A stretch of 64,000 nt of DNA from Alkalilimnicola sp. S0819 (GCF_009295635.1 NZ_WHIW01000004.1:62001-126000), one strand, 5' to 3'; counted from the stretch's first letter, positions 15,890 to 24,353 are shown. Translations and numbers: made by a program. The notes: generated by a model not told the origin, from the letters alone.

Positions 15890-16513
15890 ATGCCCCGCCT
15901 GCTCTGCCTTGTTCTGGTACTGCTGCTCGCCGGCTGCTCCAGCCTGCCCGAGACACCGCCGGCCCAGCGCAGCTTTCTGCTGACCCTGCCGGCGGATGCC
16001 GAATTCAGCGCCGGCGAGAGGCGCCCCGGGGTTCTGTTGGTGGACAGCAACGCCGGCAACAGCGCCTATGATCAACGCCGCATGGCTTACCGGCATAACC
16101 CCCACGAGATCCGCTACTACGCCGCCAGCCAGTGGGCCTCCTCACCCGCCGAGATGCTGCGGGCCGCGGTGGTGGAGAGCCTGGAGCCGGCCGCGCTGAC
16201 CGAAACCGTCCTCCAGCGGGAGGGGTATGTGCGCCATGATTATCGGCTGGAACTCCAGCTTCTGCGGCTCAGCCATGAATACGCCGAGACACCCATGCGC
16301 GGCGAACTGGTGGTGGCCGCGCGGCTGCTGCGCCGCGGCGCGGAAGTGCTGGCCGCGGACCGCTTCCAGGCAAGCAGCCCCGCCGAGGGCGAGGGGCCCG
16401 CGGCCGGCGTGCAGGCCCAGAGCCGGGCACTGCGGGCGGTCATCGAGGAGCTGCTGGTGTTCCTGGACGAGAACCTGCCCCGGGAATTGCCGAAAGACCG
16501 GTACGGCGACTGA
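15890..16513 (+). CDS. PqiC-type ABC transport auxiliary lipoprotein
   Basis: The 207-residue protein has a lipoprotein signal peptide with lipobox LLAGC (Cys near residue 16), so it is probably outer-membrane anchored. The rest matches the ABC-type transport auxiliary (PqiC/YmbA) pattern: SFLLTLPADAEFSAGERR, YDQRRMAYRHNPHEIRYYAA and WASSPAEML. PqiC-type lipoproteins receive lipid at the outer membrane for MCE systems. It completes a permease/STAS, ATPase, MCE and lipoprotein operon and starts nine bases after the MCE gene. Confidence 0.87.
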   Translation: MPRLLCLVLVLLLAGCSSLPETPPAQRSFLLTLPADAEFSAGERRPGVLLVDSNAGNSAYDQRRMAYRHNPHEIRYYAASQWASSPAEMLRAAVVESLEPAALTETVLQREGYVRHDYRLELQLLRLSHEYAETPMRGELVVAARLLRRGAEVLAADRFQASSPAEGEGPAAGVQAQSRALRAVIEELLVFLDENLPRELPKDRYGD

Positions 16514-16555
16514 GCTTCAGCCCCTCTTTGGTATGGGCGTGGCGCAGCGCAGAGC

Positions 16556-17344
16556 TCAGGCGCGCACCCGCCCGGCCAGGTTGCTGATGAAGAACATGCC
16601 CGCGGCGGCCACCACCACGGCGGGTCCACTGGGCAGATTCCACCACCAGGAGCCGGCCAGACCCAGCAGCACCGCCAGGCAGCCGATCAGCGCCGCCAGG
16701 GCGGCCATCTGTTCCGGGGAACGGGCGAAGGCCCGGGCCGCCGCCGCGGGGATGATCAGCAGCGAAGTCACCAACAACACGCCCACCATCTTCATGGCGA
16801 TGGCCACCACTACGGCGATCATGGCGGCGAACAGCAGTTGCAGCCGCCAGGGGCGCACCCCTTCCACCACCGCCAGTTCCTCGTCGATGGTGAGCAGCAG
16901 CAGCGGCCGCCAGATCCAGGCCAGTGCCCCCAGTACCGACAGCCCACCCAGCGCGATCCACCACAGATCCCGGTCGCTGACCGCCAGAATATCGCCGAAC
17001 AGATAGCCCATCAGATCCACCCGCAGGGTCTCCATGAACCCCAGCGCCACCAGTCCCAGCGCCAGCGAACTGTGCGAGAGGATGCCCAGCAGCGTGTCAT
17101 CGGCCAGCGAGCGACGCCGCTTCAGGCCCACCATCAGCACCGCCACCAGTACGCAGATCAGCAATACGCCCAGGTTCAGATTCAAGCCCAGCAGAAAGCC
17201 GCTCACCACCCCCAGCAGGGCCGCATGGGCCAGGGTGTCGCCGAAGTAAGCCATGCGCCGCCAGACCACGAAACTGCCCAGCGGCCCCGCCACCAGGGCA
17301 AGCCCCAGACCGGCGCTCAGCGCGCGCAGCAGGAAATCATCCAT
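16556..17344 (-). CDS. znuB: Zinc ABC transporter permease ZnuB
   Basis: The 262-residue inner-membrane protein has about eight hydrophobic segments. ABC-3 family signatures are LLRALSAGLGLALVAGPLGS, VWRRMAYFGDTLAHAALLGV and MKMVGVLLVTSLLIIPAAAA. The start at 17344 gives the usual N-terminus (MDDFLLRAL) and overlaps the end of znuC by eight bases, implying translational coupling. It is the last gene of zur-znuC-znuB on the minus strand. Confidence 0.95.
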   Translation of the reverse strand: MDDFLLRALSAGLGLALVAGPLGSFVVWRRMAYFGDTLAHAALLGVVSGFLLGLNLNLGVLLICVLVAVLMVGLKRRRSLADDTLLGILSHSSLALGLVALGFMETLRVDLMGYLFGDILAVSDRDLWWIALGGLSVLGALAWIWRPLLLLTIDEELAVVEGVRPWRLQLLFAAMIAVVVAIAMKMVGVLLVTSLLIIPAAAARAFARSPEQMAALAALIGCLAVLLGLAGSWWWNLPSGPAVVVAAAGMFFISNLAGRVRA

Positions 17345-18065
17345 GACCCGAGGCTCCCGGTCGGTGGTGGTGATGATGTTGGTGAGGGTCGTGATGGAAA
17401 ATCGCCTCGCCCGGTGCGAGCAGCGCCTGGTAGCTACTGGAATCCCGCACCGTGTCCGGGGTGCCGGAACAGCACACATGCCCCTCGGCCAGGCACACCA
17501 CCTGGTCGCTGGCCTTCATCACCAGGTGCAGATCGTGGGAGATCTGCGCCACCGCACAGCCGCGCAGCTCCCGGGCCTGTTCGATCAGGCGGTACATCTC
17601 CCCCTGGCCATGCAGATCCAGCCCCGCCGCCGGCTCGTCCAGCGCCAGCAGATTGGGGCGGCGCAACAAGGCGCGGGCGAACAGCACGCGGCGCAACTCG
17701 CCGCCGGAAAGCACCTGCATGGGCCGCTCCAGCAGATGCCCGATGCGCACCTCCAGCGCCACCGCATGCACCTGGGCCGCCTTCATGCCGATCCCCAGAA
17801 AACGCCCCACCGACAGGGGCAGATTACGGTCCACCTGAAAATGCTGCGGCACATAACCGACGCGCAAATGCGGTGCGCGCCGCACCATTCCCCGACGGGG
17901 ATGACGCAGCCCCACCAACGCCTTGAGCAGGGTGGACTTGCCCGAACCGTTCGGCCCCACCAGGGTCATGATCTCGCCCTCGGCGAGGCTCAGATTCACA
18001 TCGGTGAGCAGGGTCCGACCACGGGCACTCAGGTGCAGGCCCCGGGTCTCCAGCAGCACGCTCAT
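17337..18065 (-). CDS. znuC: Zinc ABC transporter ATPase ZnuC
   Basis: This is a 242-residue ATP-binding subunit. Walker A is GPNGSGKSTL, the signature is LSGGELRRVLFARAL, Walker B is LLALDEPAAGLD and the switch is SHDLHLV. YVPQHFQVD is typical of ZnuC. The C-terminus carries the His-rich tail FHHDPHQHHHHHRPG, a likely zinc-sensing or zinc-buffering extension, as seen in some ZnuC proteins. The start at 18065 overlaps the zur stop (ATGA). An earlier in-frame start would run into zur. Confidence 0.95.
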   Translation of the reverse strand: MSVLLETRGLHLSARGRTLLTDVNLSLAEGEIMTLVGPNGSGKSTLLKALVGLRHPRRGMVRRAPHLRVGYVPQHFQVDRNLPLSVGRFLGIGMKAAQVHAVALEVRIGHLLERPMQVLSGGELRRVLFARALLRRPNLLALDEPAAGLDLHGQGEMYRLIEQARELRGCAVAQISHDLHLVMKASDQVVCLAEGHVCCSGTPDTVRDSSSYQALLAPGEAIFHHDPHQHHHHHRPGASGHG

Positions 18066-18559
18066 CGACCGTCCCCGCAGCGAGCGCACAGCCCGCTCAG
18101 TTCCACCGTCGTCTGATCCGCCGCGAAGCCCAGGCCGCTGGCCGTCGCCAACAACACCTGATTGAGCTCGGGGTCATCCAGTTCAGCCACGGTATGACAC
18201 TGCCGGCAGATGAGAAACTGCCCCTGGTGGGCATGACGCGGATCACCACAACCCACATAGGCACTGAGAGATTCCAGCCGGTGGATCAGCCCTTCGGCCA
18301 GAAGAAAATCCAGCGCCCGATACACCGTGGGCGGCGCCACCCGGCCGCGCTCCTCGCCCAAGCGCTCCAGCAACTCATAGGCCTTCACCGGCCCATGACT
18401 GCTCCAGACCAGTTCCAGCACCCGCCGGCGCAGGGCGGTAAGGCGCAGATTCCTGCTGCGACAAAGCCTCTCGGCGGCGGCCAGCGCACCGTCCACGCAG
18501 CGTGCGTGGTCGTGACGGCTACCGTGAAAGGCGCTGAGCACTTTCAGATCCTGACTCAT
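18062..18559 (-). CDS. zur: Zinc uptake regulator Zur (Fur family)
   Basis: The 165-residue repressor has the Fur-family winged helix (about 35-95: RNLRLTALRRRVLELVW, KAYELLERL, PPTVYRALDFLLAEGLIHRL). Its dimerisation domain has zinc ligands in HAHQGQFLICRQCHTV and CARCG. Zinc-loaded Zur represses uptake genes. The start at 18559 is the first giving a Fur-like N-terminus, and the upstream extension would cross the Zur box. Being first in an operon behind that box, zur is probably autoregulated. Confidence 0.94.
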   Translation of the reverse strand: MSQDLKVLSAFHGSRHDHARCVDGALAAAERLCRSRNLRLTALRRRVLELVWSSHGPVKAYELLERLGEERGRVAPPTVYRALDFLLAEGLIHRLESLSAYVGCGDPRHAHQGQFLICRQCHTVAELDDPELNQVLLATASGLGFAADQTTVELSGLCARCGDGR

Positions 18560-18623
18560 GCGATACACCCCGGCAGATCTCCGGCTTGGGGGACACTGAT
18601 CCGCCACTCTTGTGGAAACAAAA

Positions 18624-18643
18624 CGTAATGTTATAACATTTTG
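18624..18643. promoter_or_regulatory. Zur box between zur-znuCB and znuA
   Basis: CGTAATGTTATAACATTTTG contains the perfect 14-base palindrome AATGTTATAACATT (18627-18640), matching the known gammaproteobacterial Zur consensus (GTAATGTTATAACATTAC type). It sits between divergent zur (start 18559) and znuA (start 18672), so one site can control both directions. Confidence 0.92.
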
Positions 18644-18671
18644 CCCTTCCCAACCCAGCCGGAGCGCTTTC

Positions 18672-19583
18672 ATGGCCCGCGTGTTCATCGCCCTCATCCT
18701 GCTGCTCTGCTGCCTGCCGGCCTTGGCCGCGCCACGGGTGGTGGTCAGTATCAAGCCGCTGCACAGCCTGGCGGCGGGGGTCATGGCGGGGATTGCCGAG
18801 CCGCGGCTGCTGATCGACGGCGCCGCCTCGCCGCACACCTACGCTCTGCGCCCGCGGGAGGCGCAAGCCCTGCACGATGCGGATCTGGTGGTGCGGGTCG
18901 GGCCGGCACTGGAGCGCTTTCTGGACAAGCCCCTGGCTACGCTGGCCAACCGGGCGGCGGTGCTGGATCTGGCTCATGTGCCGGGCATGACACTGGCCGA
19001 GAGCGGCGAACACGATGGCGGCGCGCTCGGTGACAGCGAACATCTCCACCACGGCAGCATCGACCCGCATATCTGGCTGGACGCCGACAATGCCGCGCTG
19101 ATCAGCCAGGCGCTGGCGGACCGCCTGGCGCATCTGGACCCCGTTCATGCCGAGCGCTACCGCGCCAACGCCCGCGAGCAACAAGCGGACATCGCCGCGC
19201 TGGATGCTCGCCTGCAACGCCGCCTGGAACCCCTGCGCCATCGCCCCTTCGTGGTATTCCACGACGGCTACGGGTACTTCACCCGGCGCTACGGCCTGCA
19301 CATGGTCGGCGCCATCACCCTGAGCCCCGAGCGCGTTCCCGGCACCCGTCAGGTGGCCGAGATACGTCGGCAAATCGTCGACCGCAACGTCGTCTGCGTG
19401 TTCAGTGAGCCCCAATTCCGCCCCGCCCTCATCGACACCCTGGTGCGCGCCACCCAAGCGCGGGTGGCGACGCTGGACCCCTTGGGCGCGGATTTGCCGG
19501 CGGCCCCCCAGGGCTGGTTCCAGCTGCTCGACGGCCTGGCCGCTTCCATGCACGCCTGCCTGGGGGCTCAGCCGTCGCCATGA
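18672..19583 (+). CDS. znuA: Zinc ABC transporter substrate-binding protein ZnuA
   Basis: The 303-residue periplasmic protein has a signal peptide (VFIALILLLCCLPALAAP). Zinc-ligand histidines lie in ASPHTYALRP, DPHIWLD and VFHDGYGYFTRRY. The usual His/acid loop is present but short (EHDGG...SEHLHHGS, about residues 115-130). The start at 18672 follows CGGAG. A GTG at 18612 would extend the protein through the Zur box and is rejected. The gene is divergent from zur and overlaps the next small gene by four bases. Confidence 0.95.
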   Translation: MARVFIALILLLCCLPALAAPRVVVSIKPLHSLAAGVMAGIAEPRLLIDGAASPHTYALRPREAQALHDADLVVRVGPALERFLDKPLATLANRAAVLDLAHVPGMTLAESGEHDGGALGDSEHLHHGSIDPHIWLDADNAALISQALADRLAHLDPVHAERYRANAREQQADIAALDARLQRRLEPLRHRPFVVFHDGYGYFTRRYGLHMVGAITLSPERVPGTRQVAEIRRQIVDRNVVCVFSEPQFRPALIDTLVRATQARVATLDPLGADLPAAPQGWFQLLDGLAASMHACLGAQPSP

Positions 19584-19882
19584 ACCGCGGGCCGCGCAAA
19601 CCCACGGCGAGCACACTGAGCACGCTGCTGCTGGCCCTGGCGCTCACCCTGGGCCAGCTCCTGCTGCTCGCCCACTCCCATGAGGACGGCACGCTACACG
19701 CCCAGGTCGACTGCCAGCTCTGCCTGCACCAGGCGGGCAGCAAGGCCGGCGGCACGCCGGCGGCGCTGACCCCCGCCACACCCCCGTATTTCGCTGAACC
19801 AGCCTCCCAGCCGATCACGATAACGTGGGCCAGCCCGCGCCAGCCCGCGCAGGCCCGCGCCCCGCCTTCCCTCTCAAGCTGA
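19580..19882 (+). CDS. Small exported His/Cys-containing protein in the zinc locus
   Basis: The 100-residue protein has an N-terminal hydrophobic segment (LSTLLLALALTLGQLLLLAH) followed by a compact potential metal site, HSHEDGTLHAQVDCQLCLHQ, with four His and a CxxC. A Pro/Ala-rich tail follows. It resembles the small DUF2946-type proteins found in metal loci, but the family cannot be confirmed here. Its start overlaps the znuA stop (ATGA), so it is translationally coupled to znuA and under Zur control. A role in periplasmic or membrane zinc handling is inferred from context. Confidence 0.72.
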   Translation: MNRGPRKPTASTLSTLLLALALTLGQLLLLAHSHEDGTLHAQVDCQLCLHQAGSKAGGTPAALTPATPPYFAEPASQPITITWASPRQPAQARAPPSLSS

Positions 19883-20006
19883 ACCTTTCCATGGCCTGAT
19901 TTGCGCCCGCAAGCGGCGCATCGGTGCCCCACGGATCCTCTGGGCCTCCGCGGCGAGCGGGCTTCATGCCCCCTGCGCGCGGCCCCAGTTTGAGACAGGC
20001 AAGATC

Positions 20007-21386
20007 ATGAAGACCCAGGCATTGACCCTGGCGGCCCTGCTGGCCGCCCAGCCTCTGAGCGCCCACGCCAACAACAATGAGGCACTGGAACAGTTGCGCG
20101 CGGAAATGCGCCGACTGGAGCAACAACACCAGGCGCAACTGCGCCGCATGGAAGAACGCATCAACGCCCTGCAGACCGAACAGGCGCGGCGGGAACCGCT
20201 AGAGACCCGCGCGGAGCGCCCACCGGCCGCAGGCCAGCCGGGCTCCGCGCTACAACGCTTCAACCCCCAACTCTCGGTCATTCTCGATGGTCGCTACTAC
20301 GACGACAGCGCCGATGGTCACGGCGCCGCGGCCATCGGCGAGGCCGCGGGCTTCCACACCGGCCACGGCAATCACGGCCATGCTCACGGCCACGATCTAG
20401 CGCCCGGCTTCTCCCTGGGCGAAACCGAGATTGCCTTCTCTGCCTCTGTGGACCCGTACTTCGACGCCAGCCTGTATCTGGGGATCAGCGAAGATGGCGA
20501 TGTGGCCGTGGAGGAAGCCTGGGCGGCCACCCGCAACCTGCCCGCGGGCCTGACCCTCAAGGGCGGCAAGTTCCTCAGCGGCATCGGGTACAACAACAGC
20601 CAACACCACCACAGCTGGGATTTCGTCGATCAGAACCTGGCCTACCGGGGGCTGCTCGGCGACCACGGCCTGGCCGACACCGGCCTGCAACTGAGCTGGG
20701 TGCCGGACTGGCCCTGGTACACCCGCTTCGGCGTGGAGGCCCTGCAGGGCGATCATGAAAGCTTCGGTGCGCTGGAGGGCCATGACGAGAAGAGCGGGCC
20801 GCGCCTGGGCACCGCCTTCGTCAAGTTTTCGCCGAATCTGGGCTACGAACATGCCCTGCAGATCGGCCTGTTCGCCGCCTACAGTCGCCAGCACCAGGAA
20901 GCCCACGAGCACGGCGGCCACCACGAACTGCTGGACGGCGACGCCTGGCTTGCCGGCACCGACTGGGTGTACCGCTACGACGCGCCCCACGCCTACGGCC
21001 AAGGAGACTTCAAGCTGCAGGCGGAGTATCTGTACCGCGACAAGGACCTGCGCATCGTCGAAGCGGACGACCCCGCGGAACTGGGCGAGCGCCACCGCGC
21101 CCGCCAGGACGCCTTCTACCTTCAGGGCACCTACGGCATCGCCCCGCGCTGGCAACTGGGCGCGCGGTATTCCGCCCTGGGCCTGCGCAACGAGGTGGGC
21201 GACGAGGACCTGAACGACTCCCGGCGCGCCTCGCTGGCCTTGAGCTTCCGCCCCTCGGAGTTCTCCGTACTGCGCCTGCAGTTGAGCCGCGCGAAGATCG
21301 CCACCGAACACGGCGATGAGCGGTTCAACCAGGTGTTCCTGCAGTATCAGCACAGCCTGGGCAGCCACGGCGCCCACAGTTTCTAA
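20007..21386 (+). CDS. His-rich outer-membrane beta-barrel protein of the zinc locus
   Basis: The 459-residue protein has a signal peptide (LTLAALLAAQPLSAHA), then a coiled-coil segment (ALEQLRAEMRRLEQQHQAQL, about 25-60) as in trimeric porins. Amphipathic strands follow to the end, including LYLGISEDGDVAVEEAWAA and YLYRDKDLRIVEADD. Two His-rich loops stand out: HTGHGNHGHAHGHD (about 116-130) and HQEAHEHGGHHE (about 297-308). There is no TonB box or plug, so it is not a ZnuD-type receptor. A zinc-selective porin is the likely role, inferred from the loops and the neighbours. It begins 12 bp before the second binding-protein gene. Confidence 0.75.
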   Translation: MKTQALTLAALLAAQPLSAHANNNEALEQLRAEMRRLEQQHQAQLRRMEERINALQTEQARREPLETRAERPPAAGQPGSALQRFNPQLSVILDGRYYDDSADGHGAAAIGEAAGFHTGHGNHGHAHGHDLAPGFSLGETEIAFSASVDPYFDASLYLGISEDGDVAVEEAWAATRNLPAGLTLKGGKFLSGIGYNNSQHHHSWDFVDQNLAYRGLLGDHGLADTGLQLSWVPDWPWYTRFGVEALQGDHESFGALEGHDEKSGPRLGTAFVKFSPNLGYEHALQIGLFAAYSRQHQEAHEHGGHHELLDGDAWLAGTDWVYRYDAPHAYGQGDFKLQAEYLYRDKDLRIVEADDPAELGERHRARQDAFYLQGTYGIAPRWQLGARYSALGLRNEVGDEDLNDSRRASLALSFRPSEFSVLRLQLSRAKIATEHGDERFNQVFLQYQHSLGSHGAHSF

Positions 21387-21398
21387 GGAGTACCCCCC

Positions 21399-22292
21399 AT
21401 GAGACGAATCCTGAAACAGGCCACGCTGTCACTGGCCCTGCTGCTGAGCCTCCCCGCCGCCGCCCAGCTGCGGGTGGTGGCCAGCACCTCCGACATGGGC
21501 CTGCTGGCCGCGGAGATCGGCGGCGAGCGCGTGAGCCTGGAGGTGCTCGCCCCCGCCGACCGCGACCCCCATTATCTGGTGGCACGGCCCGGGATGATGC
21601 GGGCCCTGCGCGGTGCCGACCTGCTGATCCACACGGGAGCGGGGCTGGAACAGGGCTGGCTGCCAGCGGCCATGGACGGGGCCGCCAATCCGGCCATCCG
21701 CGAAGGCCGAGCGGGGAATTTCAACGCCTCTGCCCAGGTGAGCCTGCGAGATGTGGGTGTCGCGGCCGATCGTGCCCTGGGCGATGTGCACCCGGAAGGC
21801 AATCCCCACTTCAGCCTGGACCCTCTGCGCTACGCCCGGGTGGCCGAAGCCCTGGCCGCGCGGCTCGCCACGCTGGATGCGCAAGGCGCGGAGTATTATC
21901 TGGCCCGGGCCGAAGCCTTCAAGCAGGCGCTGGCGCAGCGCCTGCCCCGCTGGCGCGAGGCCTTGCAAGGCGCGCCCGGCGCGGTGCTCTATCACAAGAA
22001 CGCCGATTATTTGCTGGCCCGCTTCGAGGTGCCCCTGCTCGGGCTGCTGGAACCGGTGCCCGGCGTGCCCCCCACCGGCCGCCATCTGCGGGAGCTGATC
22101 GACGCGCTGCGGGGGCGGGACGGCGTGGTGCTCTACCACGGCTACCAGTCACCGGCGGCCCCGCAGCGCCTCGCGCGAGCCCTGGGCTGGGACGCCCGGG
22201 AAGTCCCGGCCTATCCGCCGGCGGATGAAGGGGCGCAGGCCTATTTCCGCCTCATCGACCAGTGGGTGCGAGCCCTGGGGAGCACCGAGTGA
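21399..22292 (+). CDS. Second metal ABC transporter substrate-binding protein (ZnuA-like)
   Basis: The 297-residue periplasmic protein has a signal peptide (LSLALLLSLPAAAQ) and the cluster A-I pattern: VVASTSDMGLLAAEIGGERV, DRDPHYLVARPGMMRAL, GNPHFSLDPLRYA and VLYHKNADYLLARF. Ligand histidines are in the DPH, NPH and YHK motifs. Unlike the first ZnuA it has no His/acid loop. AAGGAG precedes the ATG. It heads a compact three-gene importer (binding protein, ATPase, permease) directly after the outer-membrane protein. Zinc is the likely substrate by context; manganese cannot be excluded. Confidence 0.87.
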   Translation: MRRILKQATLSLALLLSLPAAAQLRVVASTSDMGLLAAEIGGERVSLEVLAPADRDPHYLVARPGMMRALRGADLLIHTGAGLEQGWLPAAMDGAANPAIREGRAGNFNASAQVSLRDVGVAADRALGDVHPEGNPHFSLDPLRYARVAEALAARLATLDAQGAEYYLARAEAFKQALAQRLPRWREALQGAPGAVLYHKNADYLLARFEVPLLGLLEPVPGVPPTGRHLRELIDALRGRDGVVLYHGYQSPAAPQRLARALGWDAREVPAYPPADEGAQAYFRLIDQWVRALGSTE

Positions 22293-22861
22293 GGGAACTG
22301 CTGCGACTGGAAAGGCTGCGCGCCGGCTACCGCGCGCCGCTCAGCGCACCGGTCAGCCTCAGCCTGCGTGCCGGCGAGACCGTGGGCCTGACCGGCCCCA
22401 ACGGCTGCGGCAAGTCCACCACCCTGCACGCCGTGCTCGGCCAGGCCCAGGTGTTCCAGGGGCGGCTCTGGCGCGCGCCGGGCAGCCGCATCGCCTACCA
22501 GCGCCAGCAGCCGATCCGCCCGCCGGGGCTGCCCCTGCGGGCCCGGGAGTATCTGCGCTACCTGGATGCGGAAAACGCCCTGGCCATGCTGCCCGCCTCC
22601 CTGCAGGCACGGCTGGACACCCGCATCGACCGGCTCAGCGGCGGGCAGTTCCAGCTGCTCGCCGTGTGCGCCGCCCTGGGTGGAGCCGCGGAACTGGTAC
22701 TGCTGGATGAGCCCACCAACAACCTGGACCCGGACGGGCAGGCCGAGCTGGAACAATTGCTCGCCCGCGAGCACCCGGATCGTGGCGTGCTGCTGGTCAG
22801 CCATCAGCGGACGTTCCTGGAGCGCAGCTGCGAGCGGATCGTGGAATTGACGACATGCTGA
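22289..22861 (+). CDS. Second metal ABC transporter ATPase (ZnuC-like, compact)
   Basis: At 190 residues this is a short ABC ATPase, but it is complete in motifs. Walker A is GPNGCGKSTT, the signature is LSGGQFQLLAVC, Walker B is LVLLDEPTNNLD and the switch is SHQRTF. The GTG at 22289 overlaps the TGA of the binding-protein gene, and its own end overlaps the permease start by seven bases, so all three genes are coupled. It lacks the His-rich tail of ZnuC and about 50 C-terminal residues of typical ZnuC proteins. Confidence 0.86.
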   Translation: MRELLRLERLRAGYRAPLSAPVSLSLRAGETVGLTGPNGCGKSTTLHAVLGQAQVFQGRLWRAPGSRIAYQRQQPIRPPGLPLRAREYLRYLDAENALAMLPASLQARLDTRIDRLSGGQFQLLAVCAALGGAAELVLLDEPTNNLDPDGQAELEQLLAREHPDRGVLLVSHQRTFLERSCERIVELTTC

Positions 22862-23667
22862 GACTGGTACTGGATCCGCTGTTCACCACGCCGTTGCTCA
22901 CCGGACTGTGCTGTGCATTGCTGCTGTCGGTGCTCGGCTGCTGGCTGCGCGTGCGGGAGGAGTGGCTGGCAGCCCTGGGCCTTGCCCATGTGGCCGCGGC
23001 AGGAGCCCTGCTGGGGCTCGCCGCGCAGCTGCCCGCCCCACTGGCCTCGGCCTCGGGCGCGCTGCTCGCCGCCCTGGGCAAGGCCGTGGCCGGGCTGCGG
23101 GGCAACAGCGGCTATGGGCTGATGATACTTGCCGGTTGGAGCCTGACCCTGTTGCTGGCGGCCAATACGGCACTGGGGGAAGAGCTGGCCCATGCGCTGA
23201 TCGACGGCCAACTGTACTTCGTCGCCGACTGGCAATTGCGGGCCATGGCAGCGACCACCCTGCTGAGCCTCGCGCTGCTGCCCTGGCTCAACCGGCGCCT
23301 GCTGCGGGCGCAACTGTTGCCCGAGGGCGATCGCGCCAACGCCCGCCCCGCCTGGCGCTGGCACGGCGCCTTCGACCTGCTCAGCGCCGCGGCGCTGGCG
23401 CTCGCCACCGGCAGTGTCGGTCTGATGGCCGCCTTCGCGCTGGTGTTCATCCCGGCCTGGCTGGCCTTCGTGCTGGCACCGGGCTGGCGCGCGGCGCTGC
23501 TGCTGAGCCCGGCGCTGGGCGTCGGCGCCTATCTGCTGGCCTTCGTTCTGGCGCTGGGGGCGGATCAGCCCTTCGGCCCCACCCTGGTGGCTTGCCTGTT
23601 GGTGCTGAGCACCGCCGTGCTGGGCCTGCGGGAGCTGCTTTACCGGGTCACCCGGTCGCGCAGATAG
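22855..23667 (+). CDS. Second metal ABC transporter permease (ZnuB-like)
   Basis: The 270-residue integral membrane protein has about eight hydrophobic segments and ABC-3 layout: LLTGLCCALLLSVLGCWLRV, EEWLAALGLAHVAAAGALLG and GSVGLMAAFALVFIPAWLAF. The last corresponds to the vGxLL...iiPA segment of ZnuB. It is the final gene of the zinc locus. Its 3' end overlaps the convergent tsaB gene by 28 bases, and no terminator separates them. Confidence 0.86.
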   Translation: MLRLVLDPLFTTPLLTGLCCALLLSVLGCWLRVREEWLAALGLAHVAAAGALLGLAAQLPAPLASASGALLAALGKAVAGLRGNSGYGLMILAGWSLTLLLAANTALGEELAHALIDGQLYFVADWQLRAMAATTLLSLALLPWLNRRLLRAQLLPEGDRANARPAWRWHGAFDLLSAAALALATGSVGLMAAFALVFIPAWLAFVLAPGWRAALLLSPALGVGAYLLAFVLALGADQPFGPTLVACLLVLSTAVLGLRELLYRVTRSRR

Positions 23668-24317
23668 ACCGGCAAGGCCTGGGCGGCGCCCACCAGCGCG
23701 CCGGCGTCACGCAGCCGGGCGGCCAGCGGAAGCGCGTCCAGGGCGCGCGGCAGGGCCTCGCCGTCGACCCCGCCCAGGCGACCGGCGAAGCGCTGCCCCA
23801 GCTCCTCCGGGTAGCGAGCCCAGCCGGTGCCGGCGGCGAACCAGCCCGGCGTTTCCGGCAGCGCGGCCGCCTGGGGCGGCAGGACCCGCTCCTCGCCCAG
23901 TAATTCCATCACGCCCTCGCGCAGCCGATACGCCCCCCAGTACACCTCCGCCATGCGCGCATCCACCGCCGCCAGCACCCGCTCGGCGCCATGGGCGCGG
24001 GCCGCGCCCTGGGCCAGCATGGCCAGGGTGGATACGGGCGCCACCGGCAGATCCACGCTGTAGGCCAGGCCCTGGGCCACCCCGGCGCCGATGCGCACGC
24101 CGGTGAAGGAGCCGGGGCCCCGCCCAAAGGCCAGAAGGTCCACCTGCGCAAGCGTCAACTCGGCCTCGGCCAACAGTTCCCGCACCATGGCGAGCACATG
24201 CTCGGCATGGCCACGGGGCATCAGGGCGTAACGCTCCCGGGTCTCGCCGCCCACGCTGAGCGCGGCGGAGCAGGCTTCGGTGGCGGTATCCAGGGCGAGC
24301 AGTACAGATTGGGTCAC
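23640..24317 (-). CDS. tsaB: tRNA threonylcarbamoyladenosine biosynthesis protein TsaB
   Basis: TsaB is the 225-residue partner of TsaD in making t6A37 of ANN-decoding tRNAs. The ASKHA fold signatures are VLLALDTATEACSAAL, GHAEHVLAMVRELL and DLLAFGRGPGSFTGVRIG, the last being the TsaB hallmark. It is on the minus strand, convergent with the metal permease, and downstream of an MFS gene separated by 36 bp. Confidence 0.95.
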   Translation of the reverse strand: MTQSVLLALDTATEACSAALSVGGETRERYALMPRGHAEHVLAMVRELLAEAELTLAQVDLLAFGRGPGSFTGVRIGAGVAQGLAYSVDLPVAPVSTLAMLAQGAARAHGAERVLAAVDARMAEVYWGAYRLREGVMELLGEERVLPPQAAALPETPGWFAAGTGWARYPEELGQRFAGRLGGVDGEALPRALDALPLAARLRDAGALVGAAQALPVYLRDRVTR

Positions 24318-24353
24318 GGCGTCTTCGGCTCGGCTGCTTGAAGGGCGGGCGTA

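Noticed and set aside
18612-18671. Longer znuA start at GTG 18612
   Set aside because: It would translate the Zur box and put 20 polar residues before the signal peptide; the ATG at 18672 has CGGAG and a normal signal peptide.
20007-21386. Outer-membrane protein considered as a ZnuD-type TonB-dependent receptor
   Set aside because: At 459 residues it is too short, with no TonB box or plug domain; an N-terminal coiled coil points to a porin-like barrel.
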